DNA from: Lantana camara
Lineage: Eukaryota > Streptophyta > Magnoliopsida > Lamiales > Verbenaceae
Assembly (NCBI GenBank): GCA_037501455.1
Contig: CM074857.1
Location: 97,993,501-98,057,500, forward strand
DNA: 64,000 nt
Direction: 5' to 3'
The notes beneath the pieces were generated by a model. It was not told where the DNA came from and searched no databases. It saw only the letters and a program-made list of their open reading frames with translations. This document shows positions 42,695 to 54,236 of the stretch, in pieces. A program made the translations under genes and the position numbers. Each line of letters opens with the position of its first letter. The first letter of the stretch is position 1.

Positions 42695-43655
42695 GTTTCT
42701 GGAAACAAGGAAAAGAGAATTCTTGCAACAACGGCGAAGCAGGGGCTGGCAGAACTGAGTTAGGGTTACCGGATCTGAACCCTATTGCGGCGGTGGTCAT
42801 ATGTCAGACTCATGCCCGGATATGTGAGAACACAGCAGTTATCGTGGCGGCTAAGGAACGGGCGTTGGAGTTGCTGCGCTCTGTGGCTTCTCTTTCGGTT
42901 GAGGTAGAAGTGAGGGAGAGAGAAGAAGGTTGAGGGTGGCGGTTGCTCGCCGGACCTATGGCCAAAGATGAATGGCAGAGGAAGGAAAGGGTGGTGTTGT
43001 GGGGCCAGTGGTGATGGTGGAGGCTGAGTCGCGTCGGCGGTTCGGTGGAGAATGGTTGTGCCGCTGCTATTTTTGCTGAAAACTGAAAGGGAAAGGAGTG
43101 AGAGAAGAGAGGGAGACGGCGGTTGGCTAACAAGAGTAGTGGCGGCACGATGGAGGTGGCGATGGCGTGCAGCGCCGTTGCTGCTATGACGACGAAGGGA
43201 AGAAGAAGAAATAAAGAATGAGAAGGCTGCTAGGGTTTCTCGGGATATTAAAAGACCATTTCTTCCGAAATTGTAGTTTAGTCCTTCGAGAACTTAAGTG
43301 GTACAATTCAATCCTCCAGTTTCCAATAAAATCAATTAAGTCCAATTAGAGATTTGATAGTTATAAAAGCACCCCCAGAATTAAAGATAAGATCCAATTA
43401 AGCCCAAATTCGAAATTAATAAATTAGGATGAGAGTCCCAAACAATTAGACAAAGTTCAATCAAGTCCTTAACTTTATAAAACTACAAATTAACCCACAT
43501 AATTAAAAAATAAAGTGCAATTTGGTCCTAAACCTAATTCAATTAAGTCCACAAGTTGCTTGTATCGACATATAAAAACAACAATTAAATAAATTAAAAC
43601 CTGAGCTTACTCGTGACGTCATACCCGACCTGTCTTGAAAATACGGGGCGTCACA

Positions 43656-43670
43656 ACCTCTCCCCCTTAA
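43656..43670 (-). other. Polypurine tract of element C
   Basis: Minus strand TTAAGGGGGAGAGGT directly precedes the LTR start TGTGACGCC. Confidence 0.85.
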
Positions 43671-45449
43671 GAGAACCAGGTCCCTAGGTTCCACTGCTGA
43701 GTTAGAAGAGCTTCGAGGGTAGTGCTTCAACTCATCTCCCGAAATTGTATAGAACCTTAGCCTTGGTTGTGAAACTTACTCTCATTGCTTGTATCAAACC
43801 TCCTTCAAGTGTCTCGCTGTCATCGGGGTCTGTCCGGGCACTTGTCCGTTACTTGCTTCAGGCTTTTTTGGTCGTTTCCATGATACGGATAGCTTCAACG
43901 GCACCCAAACCTCGATGTCGCCGCATACTTGTCACTTGCAAACCGTTGTGAGGCCACGCGTAAACCAACTACGACAGACAAGAGAGAATCCCATCTCTCA
44001 GTACATAGGTGAGAGAACCCCGTCCCTCAGCATACACAAAAGAGAGAACTCGGTCTCTCAAGCACACAATTGAGAGAACCCAATCTCTCAAGCACACAAT
44101 TGAGAGAACCCCGTCTCTCAACCTTAGTTGAATAGATTCCAACATCTCCCAACATTCTAGTTTGAGAAAATCCAGCATTTCTCAAATCCCTAAATTCGAG
44201 AGAATCCAACATCTCCTGATTATCTAAGTACAAGAGAATCCAACATCTCTCGTGCACAAAACTTAGAAGGAATCCAGCATCCCTCTAACACGTAAATAGA
44301 GAAAACCTAAGGTCTCTCTTACACATAAATCCACTAATCAGCACTCATACATACACACATCAGAATGGCACTTAATGAGAAAGTATGCGATGCATGTTTA
44401 GTATTACCTTACACAACTGATATCGGTGTCCCTTGAGCATAGATTCGACACCTATGCCTCACTCAAGGGGGATATCGCGATGGTATCCCTGTAAAACAGA
44501 GTTACAGTATGTATATATATATGTGTATGAGAGGTTAATGAGCAAGTAAGAAAGTTTTAAACACATAGGTTCAAATAACTCACGTAAATATGTAATCAAT
44601 TCAATTCAGCAAGAGTTCACAACAAGCAGAAAATTTCAGGTTATAAATACTAGAACAGGTAGCCATGTTATCACAATCATTACACATATTAAGCAAAACA
44701 AGATAAGAATACGTAAGCGATGCATGTATGCAAATGCCATGAATGCTTGGTGTACCGTTCACCGTGGTGTCGAAATCTTGGCAAGGAAGTTGAGACGAAG
44801 TCGTAGGAGTTGGTCGAACCGATAATGATGCAACCTTCGCCATTTAGACTTCTTCTCTTAAATCTTTTGGCGTGAAAAGGTAACTCAGCAAGCATGCCTA
44901 TCGACCAACCCTCTACTAGACCGTAAGCCCTGCTCAACTAGAATCATCCTCGGTTTCCACCTGGAATTCTGATTTATGTATTAAACCTTAGTCTGCTAAT
45001 CTTCAAGAAATTGCTCATAATTCGGTTGACGATCAGAAATCTATCTCAGTGCTATGCTGGACGATCATGGGGTTAGCACTTCCCAAGACAAGTCATGGTA
45101 TACGATTCTGAAATTCGTATGAAATCTTTCGGCATCTAAGTGGTCTACTCCCACTTCAGCCAGGTCTTTCCACTCACCATTAAGAAACGGCCAGGGAACT
45201 AACAACCAAACTTGTCTTGGCATTTGTTAACTCAAAACAGCACCAAAGTCTTCAACACTCACCGATGGTTTGTGGTTTCCTTGTTCGTTAACGCACCAAC
45301 AATGACAATTATCCACTTCCTTTGAGCTTGATCGGATTCTTCTCTATATTAACCCGCTATCATCCACGAGGAACCACTTCTGAATAAACGAATCATCAAG
45401 GTAAAATCTGTTAATCTTCTCTGTATCGTTCCAATTTTATCGGATGTCG
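43671..45449 (-). other. Non-coding internal part of element C
   Basis: Between the C 3' LTR and the D insertion about 1.8 kb of retroelement internal sequence has no recognisable Gag or Pol domain. It carries the mini-hairpin array at 43981-44328. Some AT-poor reading frames on the minus strand (around 44600-44940) have no motif I recognise. Element C therefore has either a long 3' non-coding region or a replaced pol. Confidence 0.6.
43981..44328. repeat. Eleven-unit mini-hairpin array
   Basis: Units start at about 43981, 44010, 44041, 44071, 44101, 44129, 44162, 44196, 44230, 44264 and 44297, spaced 28-34 bp. The model unit is TGAGAGAACCCCGTCTCTCA: a 7-bp stem (TGAGAGA/TCTCTCA) around a 6-nt loop, then a variable 9-15-bp linker. 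The first five units are the most regular. Later units change on both arms to varying degree. Confidence 0.85.
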
Positions 45450-46963
45450 TGTGGTGCCCCGACCCGGGGCCTCTGTAGGCCCAGGGATCCGGGCGTCAGG
45501 TGATACCAGTCACTCCGCAAAACCTGTTTAAACATTAGTACAAAAGTCATATCTAATTCAGAAATATATTACATTAAGGATATTCAATGTCAACACACTT
45601 ATTTACAACTCTTATTGTCTAAGATTAGAAGTACTGTAACATCATTCGTCACCCTAGGTTGACTAGACTATCTCAGCTACCAATATTTACACCTGAGATG
45701 TAGTCACTACTTTATGCAAACCAGCATGTACACTATGCACAACATCACCCTTAGCTCAATTCCCATTTCCAGCATCGCATCCTCTAATAACACATTCTGG
45801 AGAACAAAACGAAACAGAGGGAAATATAGGGTGAGTCAAATGACTCAGTGGGAATTATCATAATAATCAAGTACAGAAAGATAGCAGAGCAAATCAGAAA
45901 AGTAATGATAATAACGATAACAAAAATGAAGAACAGGGTAAACAGATAATGTTCACTGAGGGTCAAACGTTATAGGTCCCTCCTTGTATCGTCTTCCCAG
46001 ATGATCAGTCCAGGCAGTAGTCAGTGGCAGTGGACAGTACAGAGACCAGCGACGCACGCATGGTCATTCCCAGGGAGCGACCCTAGGAATTAACGAACTT
46101 TGGGGTCCCCACAGTCATTATTCTCCTTCAAATCGGTTACAGAATCAGGCTTAGGTACGTTTAGGGTAGGCTTACAAAGCAACTCAAATGAAATGGCTAT
46201 CAATCAGAGGCTCAGAACACAAGGCAGTGAACATACAGTAATCAGTACAGTAATAGCTCAATGAATAAATCAACAGACAGGAACAGATTAACGAACAGTT
46301 CAGAAGACAGTTCAGAGAATGGATCAGTAAATAGTTCAAAAGATAATTCAACCAATTTAAGGAGCAATGCAAAAGATAAGCCAAAGAACAATTCAAGAAT
46401 AATGAACCAGATAGGATAAATAGAAGTAAAGAAAAAGAAATCATGGTACGAGGATTGTGTTTTGTCTCCAGCAAGAAGGGGTTATTCCCACCTGTCAGTC
46501 TGGGATGTTGAGCTTCGTAGTTCCTTTACTGCTGCTCTAAAATACCTGACAAGAATAAGGTAATTGACTAAGCTCATATTCTATTGTTGGTGATTAATGA
46601 TTTCTAAATATTGATTTTCCTAATATTTTTGACATCAATTGATTAATCTTAGTGTTTTTAATAACAAGTCTGTTTATTACTAACTTATTCTTAACACAAT
46701 TTATAATAATTAAGTTAATAAACAATTTTATAAAATATCACTTAGTTCTTGAATTAGTCTAATTGGTCCAATAGATTCCCTCATGTGGGGCCACGTCGAA
46801 ATCCAGGTTAAAATAGATTTCAAATTCAAGGTTAATTCAAATAATTATTCTTTACAATTAATTAATTACCTCATTATTATAATGATATTAGTCATTACAA
46901 TCATTATTGGACTATTTCAACATCAATGTATTGTAACTGATGCTGTTGTTAGTATTATTATTA

Positions 46964-47360
46964 GGGAGAATTACGTCTGAATACCCTGCAGTTAGACCTA
47001 ATTACAACACAGTCCATCATTATCGGAAAATTACATTTTAGTCCCTAACTTTGAGAACCGTTTGTGGTCCCTAGGGTTCCGTTATATCATTCCAAAAATA
47101 CCCCCGATTTGTTGTTAAATTCATAATTTGTAGGGATCGTTTTGTTAATTTTTGTAAACGTCAGGGATGATTTTGTAATTTTGGTCATATATTCAATGTA
47201 ACACTCATATGACCGTCAGGGGCATAAGTGTACTTTTACAGATTTCGTTAAGGGACCTCAGACCAAACAAGATTTATAGGGACTAAAATGTAATTTTTTG
47301 ATAATGATGGATTGCGTTGTAATTAGGCCTAAATGCATGGTAGTCAGATGTAATTCTCCC
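46964..47360. mobile_element. Mutator-type MITE with long TIRs in LTR D
   Basis: A 397-bp element with terminal inverted repeats of roughly 90 bp or more, starting GGGAGAATTACGTCTGA and, at the other end, the complement of GGGAGAATTACATCTGA. Both arms contain CCTAATTACAAC and AAAATTACATTTTAGTCCCT. Flanks are TTATTATTA on both sides (46955-46963 and 47361-47369), a 9-bp TSD of Mutator type. The TSD is simple sequence, so its length is slightly uncertain. Confidence 0.88.
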
Positions 47361-47510
47361 TTATTATTATCATTCATTTTAGTTATAATTATAATTACAA
47401 TTATAATCATAACCGGAATCGTCAAGATTAATCCATGGCCAATGTTACTGTTGTCGTTATTAATGTTATCATTACAATATTATCATAATATGCCAATGTT
47501 GCTGTTGTCG

Positions 47511-47511
<1 letters not shown>

Positions 47512-47594
<83 letters not shown>
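47512..47594. repeat. (TTA)n microsatellite
   Basis: About 27 uninterrupted TTA units inside LTR D, 150 bp from the MITE whose TSD has the same motif. It produces an artefactual poly-Ile reading frame. Confidence 0.97.
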
Positions 47595-47597
<3 letters not shown>

Positions 47598-48616
47598 CTT
47601 AAACAAAATTAAATCCCAATCGTAATAACCGTCTACCGAATTATCAATATTATCGTACGGATAGGTTCAGGAGATCAAGAACTATTTTCTGATATTTGTC
47701 CGGCGAGTCGCTGTCACCAGACCACCGCCGGGCCGCCATCAAACCATACCGGAAAAATTCCTAAAAAAGACAGAAACAATCATTTTCATATCCTCATTAA
47801 TAATTTTCCGTCAATTTCAACAGATTAATTCAGATTAGGGAGTAATTCAAGAATCCCCTTTTCAATCATAACCCCAAACCCTAAAATTTCGATTTCAAAT
47901 TAAACGTGAATTAACCAGAATTAATTCAAATCGATTTCAGATATATCTCACCTAAATCAAACCCTTTAAAACCCACCTTCAACTTATCGGAAAATCGCCG
48001 GAAAAGACGAACCCCTGTTCACCGCGATTCGTTCGGCACCACCGCACCTCCGCCGCTGCGATCTTTAAACTCTAATTATCGGCTATGGACTCGCCTTGTC
48101 ACGCTCTCCAATTCCCCTTTGGTTTCCGGTAGAAATTCCGGCCAAATCTCCTCCGTCGGCAAAGCTTCGAATCAAAATTTCGACTTAAATTTCTCTCTCG
48201 TCTCTGGACGAATCTTGAAGCTGACCACAGATTCGTATTCTCCTCGTTGAGACGTTGGGTTAGGGATTGGCGGTGATGGCGTTTCGTCTGGGGGAGAGTT
48301 CTGTGTGTGTGCCTCAAGGTGTGAAGTGTATGTGTTTATAAGTTTAGGTTTAAATGAATTAAAGTTGGGGTGGGGTTGTTTTAATCAGACGTATAATTGG
48401 GGTGGGGTTGTTTTAATTAGACGCATTATGCTTCTGATTTAGTTTTCTTTTTTTTTTTTTTTTCTTTTACCCTAAACTTTCCTAAATTCTATTTTCACCC
48501 CCAAAACTTATAACATTATTTATCTAGGCCCAATAACCTAATTAATATTGTATTAATATTTCACAAACACACAAATATATAATATATTCGATTACGATAA
48601 TTTACGGGGCGTCACA

Positions 48617-48630
48617 TTCTTCCCTCCTCA
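48617..48630 (-). other. Polypurine tract of element D
   Basis: Minus strand TTGAGGAGGGAAGAA-like purine run directly before the LTR start TGTGACGCCCCG. Confidence 0.8.
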
Positions 48631-49986
48631 AAAGAATCTGGTCCCAAGACTCGTACCTGTATCGTCGAATAACTCAGGATATTGTTTCTGTATTACGTCC
48701 TCTTTTTCCCAGGTTGCTTCCTCTACATCGTGATTTCTCCATAACACTTTTACTTGAGGGATCTTCTTATTCCGGAGTTCTTGAAATTTTCGATCTAAAA
48801 TACGTACAGGAAGCTCTTCATAGGTTAGGTTTTCTTCTAAGGGGACGTCATCAAGTGGTATGATGTGGTTTTCATCCGGATAGTACTTTCGTAGTTGCGA
48901 TACGTGAAACACGTTATGGATTTCGGTGAGATTAGCAGGTAAAAGAAGACGGTAAGCTACAGGGCCTATTCTATCTAGGATCTCGAAAGGTCCCATGTAT
49001 CTTGGACTCAACTTTCCTCATTTTCCTATCCTCGAGAATCCTTTTCTAGGGGAGACGCGCAAAAATACTTTATCTCCAATTTCAAATTCTAAATCTTTTC
49101 GTCTCTTATCTGCATAACTCTTTTGTCTGTCCTGTGCCGCTTTTATGTTTTGTTTGATCGCTTGGATCTTTTTCGTCGTTTCTTGCATCAGCTCGGACTA
49201 GGTCTTCTACTTTTCCAACTTAATTAATGACTTTTCTTCTCTTAAATCCCAATGTATGGGGGATCGGCATTTTCGTCCATACAACGCCTCATATGGAGCC
49301 ATCTTGATGGTCGCTTGATAGCTGTTATTGTAAGCAAATTCCACGAAGGGTAAGTGTTTGTCCCATCCTGCACCAAAGTCAAGCACGCATGCTCGTAAAT
49401 TGTCTTCTAATATCCGAATAGTCCTTTCAGATTAGCTATCAGTTTGAGGATGAGCAGCGGAACTAAAACACAAGTTCGTTCCCATTTGTTCTTGAAGAAT
49501 TTTTCACAATCTGGATGTAAACTTTGGGTCTCTATCTGACACAATACTCATCGGTATACCCTGAAGTCACACGATCTCCTTGAGATATATAGTTGCTAAC
49601 TTTTCTACCTTATACTGTGTTCTTACAGGTAGAAAATGAGCCGACTTGGTAAGTCTGTCAACGATTACCCAAATGCTATCATAGCCGCCTCTAATAGTTG
49701 GTAAGCCAGTGACAAAGTCCATTGTGATATGATCCCATTTCCAGTCGAGTAACGACAATGGTTGCAACATTCCAGATGGTCGTTGGTGTTCTGCTTTAAC
49801 TAATTGACAAGTCAAGCATTTCTGCACATAATCTGCAATATCTTGCTTCATCCCGCTCCGCCAAAAGTGTTGCTTAAGATCTCGATACATCTTGGTTCCG
49901 CCGGGGTGCACAGTATGATGAGTTTTGTGTGCCTCTCTTAACACATCTTCTTCCAATTCTTTCGGCACACAAATTTCGTTGCCCAA
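48628..49986 (-). pseudogene. Element D integrase and chromodomain
   Basis: Integrase starts MGNEICVPKELEEDVL at 49986 with an intact HHCC finger (THHTVHPGGTKMYRDLKQ, CLTCQLVKAEHQ) and the first catalytic Asp (TMDFVTGLPTIRGGYDSIWV). After a stop at 49567 the DDE core continues with VSDRDPKFTSRL, AHPQTDS and [10 protein letters not shown]. The [20 protein letters not shown] region follows with frameshifts. From 49011 a clean 127-residue frame holds SPRYMGPFEILDRIGPVAYR and the chromodomain-like end VLWRNHDVEEATWEKED. Confidence 0.9.
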
Positions 49987-50605
49987 ACCAAAGAATCCCT
50001 ATATCATCAATTTTGAATTTTGTATTCTCATCACCTCGTAGGGTTCTCTTTAATTGTTGAATTTATTCGTCTCCTGGTTGAGTACCTCTTATCTTAGTAT
50101 ATATCTCAGGATATATTATCAATCCCACAACCTGGCATTTAGTAATTGCAATCACTCATTCTCTTAGGAAATTTTGGGCTTCTAAAATCTCCTGCCCTCT
50201 TAAGTGTGATATTCCACTTTTCCTGCTCAGGGCATCTGCCACTACATTAGCTTTGCCTGGATGGTAGATGATATTGTAATCATAATCCTCCAGGAATTCC
50301 ATCCATCTCCTTTGTCGCATATTCAATTGCTTTTGGGTGAATATGTACTTTAAACTTTTATGATCAGTATACACATCAAAGGTTGCACCATATAAATAGT
50401 GCCTCCATTTTACTAATGCAAAAACTATTGCAGCTAGCTCCAGGTCATTTGTGGGATAGTTTTGCTCATATGCCTTGAGCTTTCTTGACGCATAGGCTAT
50501 GATTCGCCCATTTTGCATGAGTACACAACCTAATCCTTCCTTCGAGGCATCTGTAAAGACTACGAATCCTTCCAAGCCTTCTGGCAAAGCGAGCATAGGT
50601 GCCAA
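49987..50605 (-). pseudogene. Element D RNase H and tether
   Basis: A 149-residue open stretch (50605-50156) with [60 protein letters not shown] and [11 protein letters not shown] stop at 50156 interrupts the following tether (CQVVGLIIYPEIYTKI). The 3' half of this segment is repeated in inverted orientation at 51666-52005. Confidence 0.9.
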
Positions 50606-51428
50606 AGTTAACTTTCTCTTGAGCTCTTCAAAACTCTTTTCACAGTCTGCTCCCCACTCGAAAGGTTGATCCCTGTGGGTGAGTCGTGTCAGAGGTCCAG
50701 CTAGTTTAGAAAACCAGATACAAACTTGTGACAGTATCCTGCCAATCCCAAAAAGCTACAAACTTCAGATACGTTCTTGGGTTGTCTCCAATTGGTTATG
50801 GCCTCAATCTTGGTAGGATCTACCTCAATTCTATTTTGAGAGATGATGTGACCTAAAAATGTCACCCGATCCAACCAAAATTCGCATTTACTGAACTTTG
50901 CGAAAAGTTGGTTATTCTTCAACATTTCCAGTACCATTCGTAAGTGCTCTTCGTGTTCCTCCTCTGATTTTGAGTAAATTAGGATATCATCAATAATATC
51001 ACCACGAATCGATCCAAAAATGCTTGAAAAATTCGATGCATCAAGTCCATGAACGATGTTGGTGCGTTAGTTAATCCAAAAGGCATCACTACAAACTCGT
51101 AGTGACCGTATCGAGAGTTAAACGCAGTCTTGGAAATATCTCCTTCTCGAACCCTTAGCTGGTAGTATCCTTGTCGCAAATCCAACTTCGAATAGACCTT
51201 GGAACCTTGATGTACATCAAAGAGTTCATCGATATGGGGCAATGGATATTTGTTTTTGACTGTCATCCGATTTAACTCTCGATAATCAACATACATACGT
51301 ATCGTTCCATCCTTCTTCTTGACAAACAACACTGGAGCTCCCCAAGGCGATGTGCTAGGCCGGATGAATTGTTTATCTGTTAAATCTTGGAGTTGTTTCT
51401 TCAACTCCTGTAACTCAGTTGGTGCCAT
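50606..51428 (-). pseudogene. Element D reverse transcriptase
   Basis: The frame from 51428 has [53 protein letters not shown] and [20 protein letters not shown]. It shifts frame exactly before the catalytic box: VVIL/LMIS replaces VVIFIDDIL. The next frame (50937-50701) gives [20 protein letters not shown] and [15 protein letters not shown]. Inactive as read. Confidence 0.9.
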
Positions 51429-51665
51429 GCGGTACTGGGGCTTAGAATAGGGTTCTGCACCTGGTGTTAATTCGATGACAAATTCGATTTCTCTTTGGGG
51501 CGGTAAGGATTCTAAATCCTCAGGGAATACTTCAGAAATTCCTTCACAATCCTTCCTTCCTCCAACTTAGTCTTATCCTCAGGCTTATTAATCAAGTAGG
51601 CCAAAATTCCTTGATTCCCTTTTCTGATCAGTTGTTTAAAGTGCATATTCACTGAAAAGCCACTA
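51429..51665 (-). pseudogene. Element D pre-RT spacer
   Basis: Minus-strand sequence with HFKQLIRKGNQGILAYLINK and PEDKTKLEE, the usual protease-RT spacer of this clade, containing stops. Protease and gag are missing beyond 51665, where plus-strand RNase H sequence begins. Confidence 0.75.
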
Positions 51666-52005
51666 AATATGCGACAAAGGAGATAGATGGAATTCCTGGA
51701 GGATTATGATTGTAATATCATCTACCATCCAGACAAAGCTAATGTAGTGGCAGATGCCCTGAGCAGGAAAAGTGGAATACCACACTTAAGAGGGCAGGAG
51801 ATTTTAGAAGCCCAAAATCTTCAAAGAGAACGAGTGATTGCAATGACTAAATGCCAGGTTATGGGATTGATAATATATCCTGAGATATATACTAAGATAC
51901 GAGGTACTCAACTAGGAGACGAAGAAATTCAACAATTAAAGAGAACCCTACGAGATGATGAGAATACGAAATTCAAAATTGATGATATAGGGAATGGATT
52001 GATTA
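51666..52005 (+). pseudogene. Inverted RNase H/integrase-tether piece of D
   Basis: Plus-strand [38 protein letters not shown] and CQVMGLIIYPEIYTKIRGTQ match the minus-strand copy at 50330-49990 at roughly 95% in hand comparison. Here the tether is free of the stop that interrupts the other copy. It is fused to non-pol sequence at about 52005. Confidence 0.85.
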
Positions 52006-52344
52006 TACCATCACCGAGCACAAATGGATTGCTTTCATAAGTAAATCAAGATTGGAAACCCAATGACTACCCCTATAAAACCCGATAGTAGACCGATGTC
52101 TGTATCTTTAGCGTCATTTGGGGAAGTAAAACAACCCCACCCCAACTTTAATTCATTTAAACTTAAACTTATAAACACACACACTTCACACCTTGAGGCA
52201 CACACACAGAACTCTCCCCTAGATGGAACGCCATCACCGCCAATCCCTAACCCAACCAGTTCTCAGCCAAATCTTAGGAACCTATAGAGTTTTTCAATTG
52301 TCTAAAGCAGAACATCAGTGATCGTCTGGAATGTTGGAGCAACT

Positions 52345-52530
52345 ATCGATACCACCTGGAAATGGGACCATATCACAATGGACTTTGTCACTGGCTTACC
52401 AACTATTAGATGCGGTTATGATAGTATTTGAGTAATCAACGATGGACTTACCAAGTCAGCTCATTTTCTATCTGTAGGAACACAATGTAAAGTAGAAAAG
52501 CTGGCAACTATATACATCACAAGGAGGAAG
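52345..52530 (+). pseudogene. Integrase core scrap
   Basis: Plus-strand TTWKWDHITMDFVTGLPTIR, then GLTKSAHFLSVGTQ and KVEKLATIYI, homologous to the integrase at 49760-49570 and containing a stop. No start or end of its own. Confidence 0.8.
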
Positions 52531-54236
52531 ACTATTGAAAGTAAAACAATTGATCAGAAAAGGGAATCAAGGAGTTTTGGCCTACTTGAAATTGAGTCTG
52601 ATCGTTTCTTTGACTTTGGCCTGGACACCTATAAATTGGGACTTACTTCTGTTAAAATTGAATAATAATAATAATAGAATATGAGCTTAGCCAATTACCG
52701 TATTCTTGTCAGGTAATTTAGAGCAGCAGTAAAACAAACTGCGAAGCTCAACAACCCTGACTGACAGGTGGGAATAACCCCTTCTTGCTGGAGACAAAAC
52801 ACAATCCTCGTATCATGATTTCTTTCTCTTTACTACCATTATCCTATCTGCTTCATTATTCTTGAATTGTTTTTTGGCTTATCATTTGCATTGCTCCTTA
52901 AATTTTCTGAGTTACCTTTTTAACTGCTTATTGATCTATTCTCTGAATTATCTTCTGAACTGTTTGCTAATCTGTTACTGTCTGTTCGTTTATTCATTGA
53001 ACTGTTGTTGTACGACCTACTGCATGTTCACTGCCTTATATTCTGAGCCTCTGATTGGTAGCCATTTTTTCTGAGCTGCTTTGTAAGCCTACCCTAAGCC
53101 TACCTAAGCCTGATTTTGTAACCGATTCTGTAAACCAATATGAAGGAGAATAACGACTGCGGGTATCCCAAAGTTTGTTAATTCCTTGGGTCGCACCCTT
53201 GGAACGACCATGCGTGCGTCGCTGGTCTCTGTACTGCCATTGCCCCTGACTACTGCCTGGACTGATCATCTGGGAAGGCGATACAAGGAGGGACCTATAA
53301 CACTTGACCCTCAGTGAACATTATCTGTTTATCCTATTCTTCATTTCTATTATCGTTGTTACCGTTACTCTTTTGATGTGCTCTGATACTACGTGTGACC
53401 CCCCCGACCAGGGGCCTCCATAGGCCCACAGATCCGGGCGTCAGGTGATACCAGTCGCTCCTCGGAACCTGTGTAAACACTAATACAAAAGTCATATCTG
53501 ATTTACAAATAAACTACAATAAAGATATTCAAAGTCAACATACTTATCTAAGTTCAAAAGTGTAGTAATACTATTGGGTTTTATAGGGGTAGTCATTGGG
53601 CTTCCAATCTTGATTTACTTATGAAAGCAATCCATTTGTGCTCGGTGATGGTATAATCAATCCATCCCTAAAATAACATCATAACCTTCAATAAGATCGG
53701 CTAGATATTTATCTTCGTCAATTCTTACTGGGCATCCTGGGTATATCCTTTCAGTCGTCATACTAGCCCTAGTGATACTAGCCCTAGTGGAGGTTGTACG
53801 TCAATTGGTAAGGCGTAACTTCATGATGCAAATTTGGCATTGCCTGCAATCTTATATAATCTAACTAATAATTTAACATACAATACAGAGACAACGATTC
53901 ATAAAAGAAAATTTAAAGTGCTATAGCCTATTACCAGACATATTATAAACAAAGCTGCATATATATATACAAAGATTTACATGTAATGTACATAGTGGAT
54001 CCCACTGTCCAGATATAACCTATCTACAATCTGTACAACCATGTCCCCACCAGTCAAAATACGGCCTCACCCGTGCCAAGTATATACACCCCAAAAGCAC
54101 GGTCACGTAACCTATCAGTCTAACTATGCCATGCTAGGCAACCTATGAGCAAAAAGGGTTGCTATCGGTACTATCCGATAATCTAGGCAGTCACACAAAA
54201 TTTTAGCCACATGGGTTAGTACCCCATCTACCCTGC

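Larger units (their letters stand above)
39599..43655 (-). repeat. 3' LTR of Tekay-like element C
   Basis: A 4,057-bp LTR on the minus strand: TGTGACGCCCCG at 43655 to CAGGGCGTGACA at 39599. A PPT precedes it on the minus strand, so it is the 3' LTR. It shares modules with LTRs A and E: the 'agccccctcactcagtc' block (rc near 39800), the 74-bp putative exon (40560-40633) and the AAACCCTAGCAGCC leader start (rc near 43230). It truncates the Angela-like LTR at 39598. Proline-rich reading frames inside (around 42810-43148) are leader-region composition, not genes. Confidence 0.9.
45450..48616 (-). repeat. 3' LTR of element D
   Basis: A 3,167-bp LTR: TGTGACGCCCCG (48616) to GGGGCACCACA (45450). 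It carries a Mutator-type MITE (46964-47360), a (TTA)n run, a leader zone with the conserved GAGTCA/TGACTC dyad (45833-45846), and a degenerate short-repeat zone (46190-46400, 'gttcagaagacagttcagag'). Confidence 0.9.
45450..51665 (-). mobile_element. Ty3/Gypsy chromovirus D (3' LTR and pol)
   Basis: Minus-strand element with 3' LTR (48616-45450), PPT (48630-48617), chromodomain, integrase, RNase H and RT up to about 51665, where it runs into an inverted piece of its own pol. Gag is absent and the 5' LTR is only present as scrambled pieces. It interrupts the internal region of element C. The sequence left of 45450 (TGTCG) was not matched on the right, so no TSD is claimed. Confidence 0.85.

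Noticed and set aside
42810..43148. Proline/serine/histidine-rich reading frame
   Set aside because: It lies in the GC-rich leader part of LTR C; the matching zone of LTR E has different frames, so no protein is conserved.
43981..44328. CRISPR-like array
   Set aside because: Short palindromic repeats with variable linkers look superficially alike, but the repeats are degenerate, the linkers related, the host is a plant and the array sits inside a retroelement.
45440..45449. Target duplication for element D
   Set aside because: The left flank TGTCG could not be matched at any plausible right boundary because of the scrambled region.
46184..46474. Leu/Ser/Cys-rich membrane-like reading frame, repeated at 52862 and 55367
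   Set aside because: It arises from degenerate short repeats (GTTCA-type) inside LTR D; it recurs only because the LTR is repeated.
47298..47612. Reading frame ending in poly-isoleucine
   Set aside because: It is the translation of the (TTA)n microsatellite and the MITE end in LTR D.
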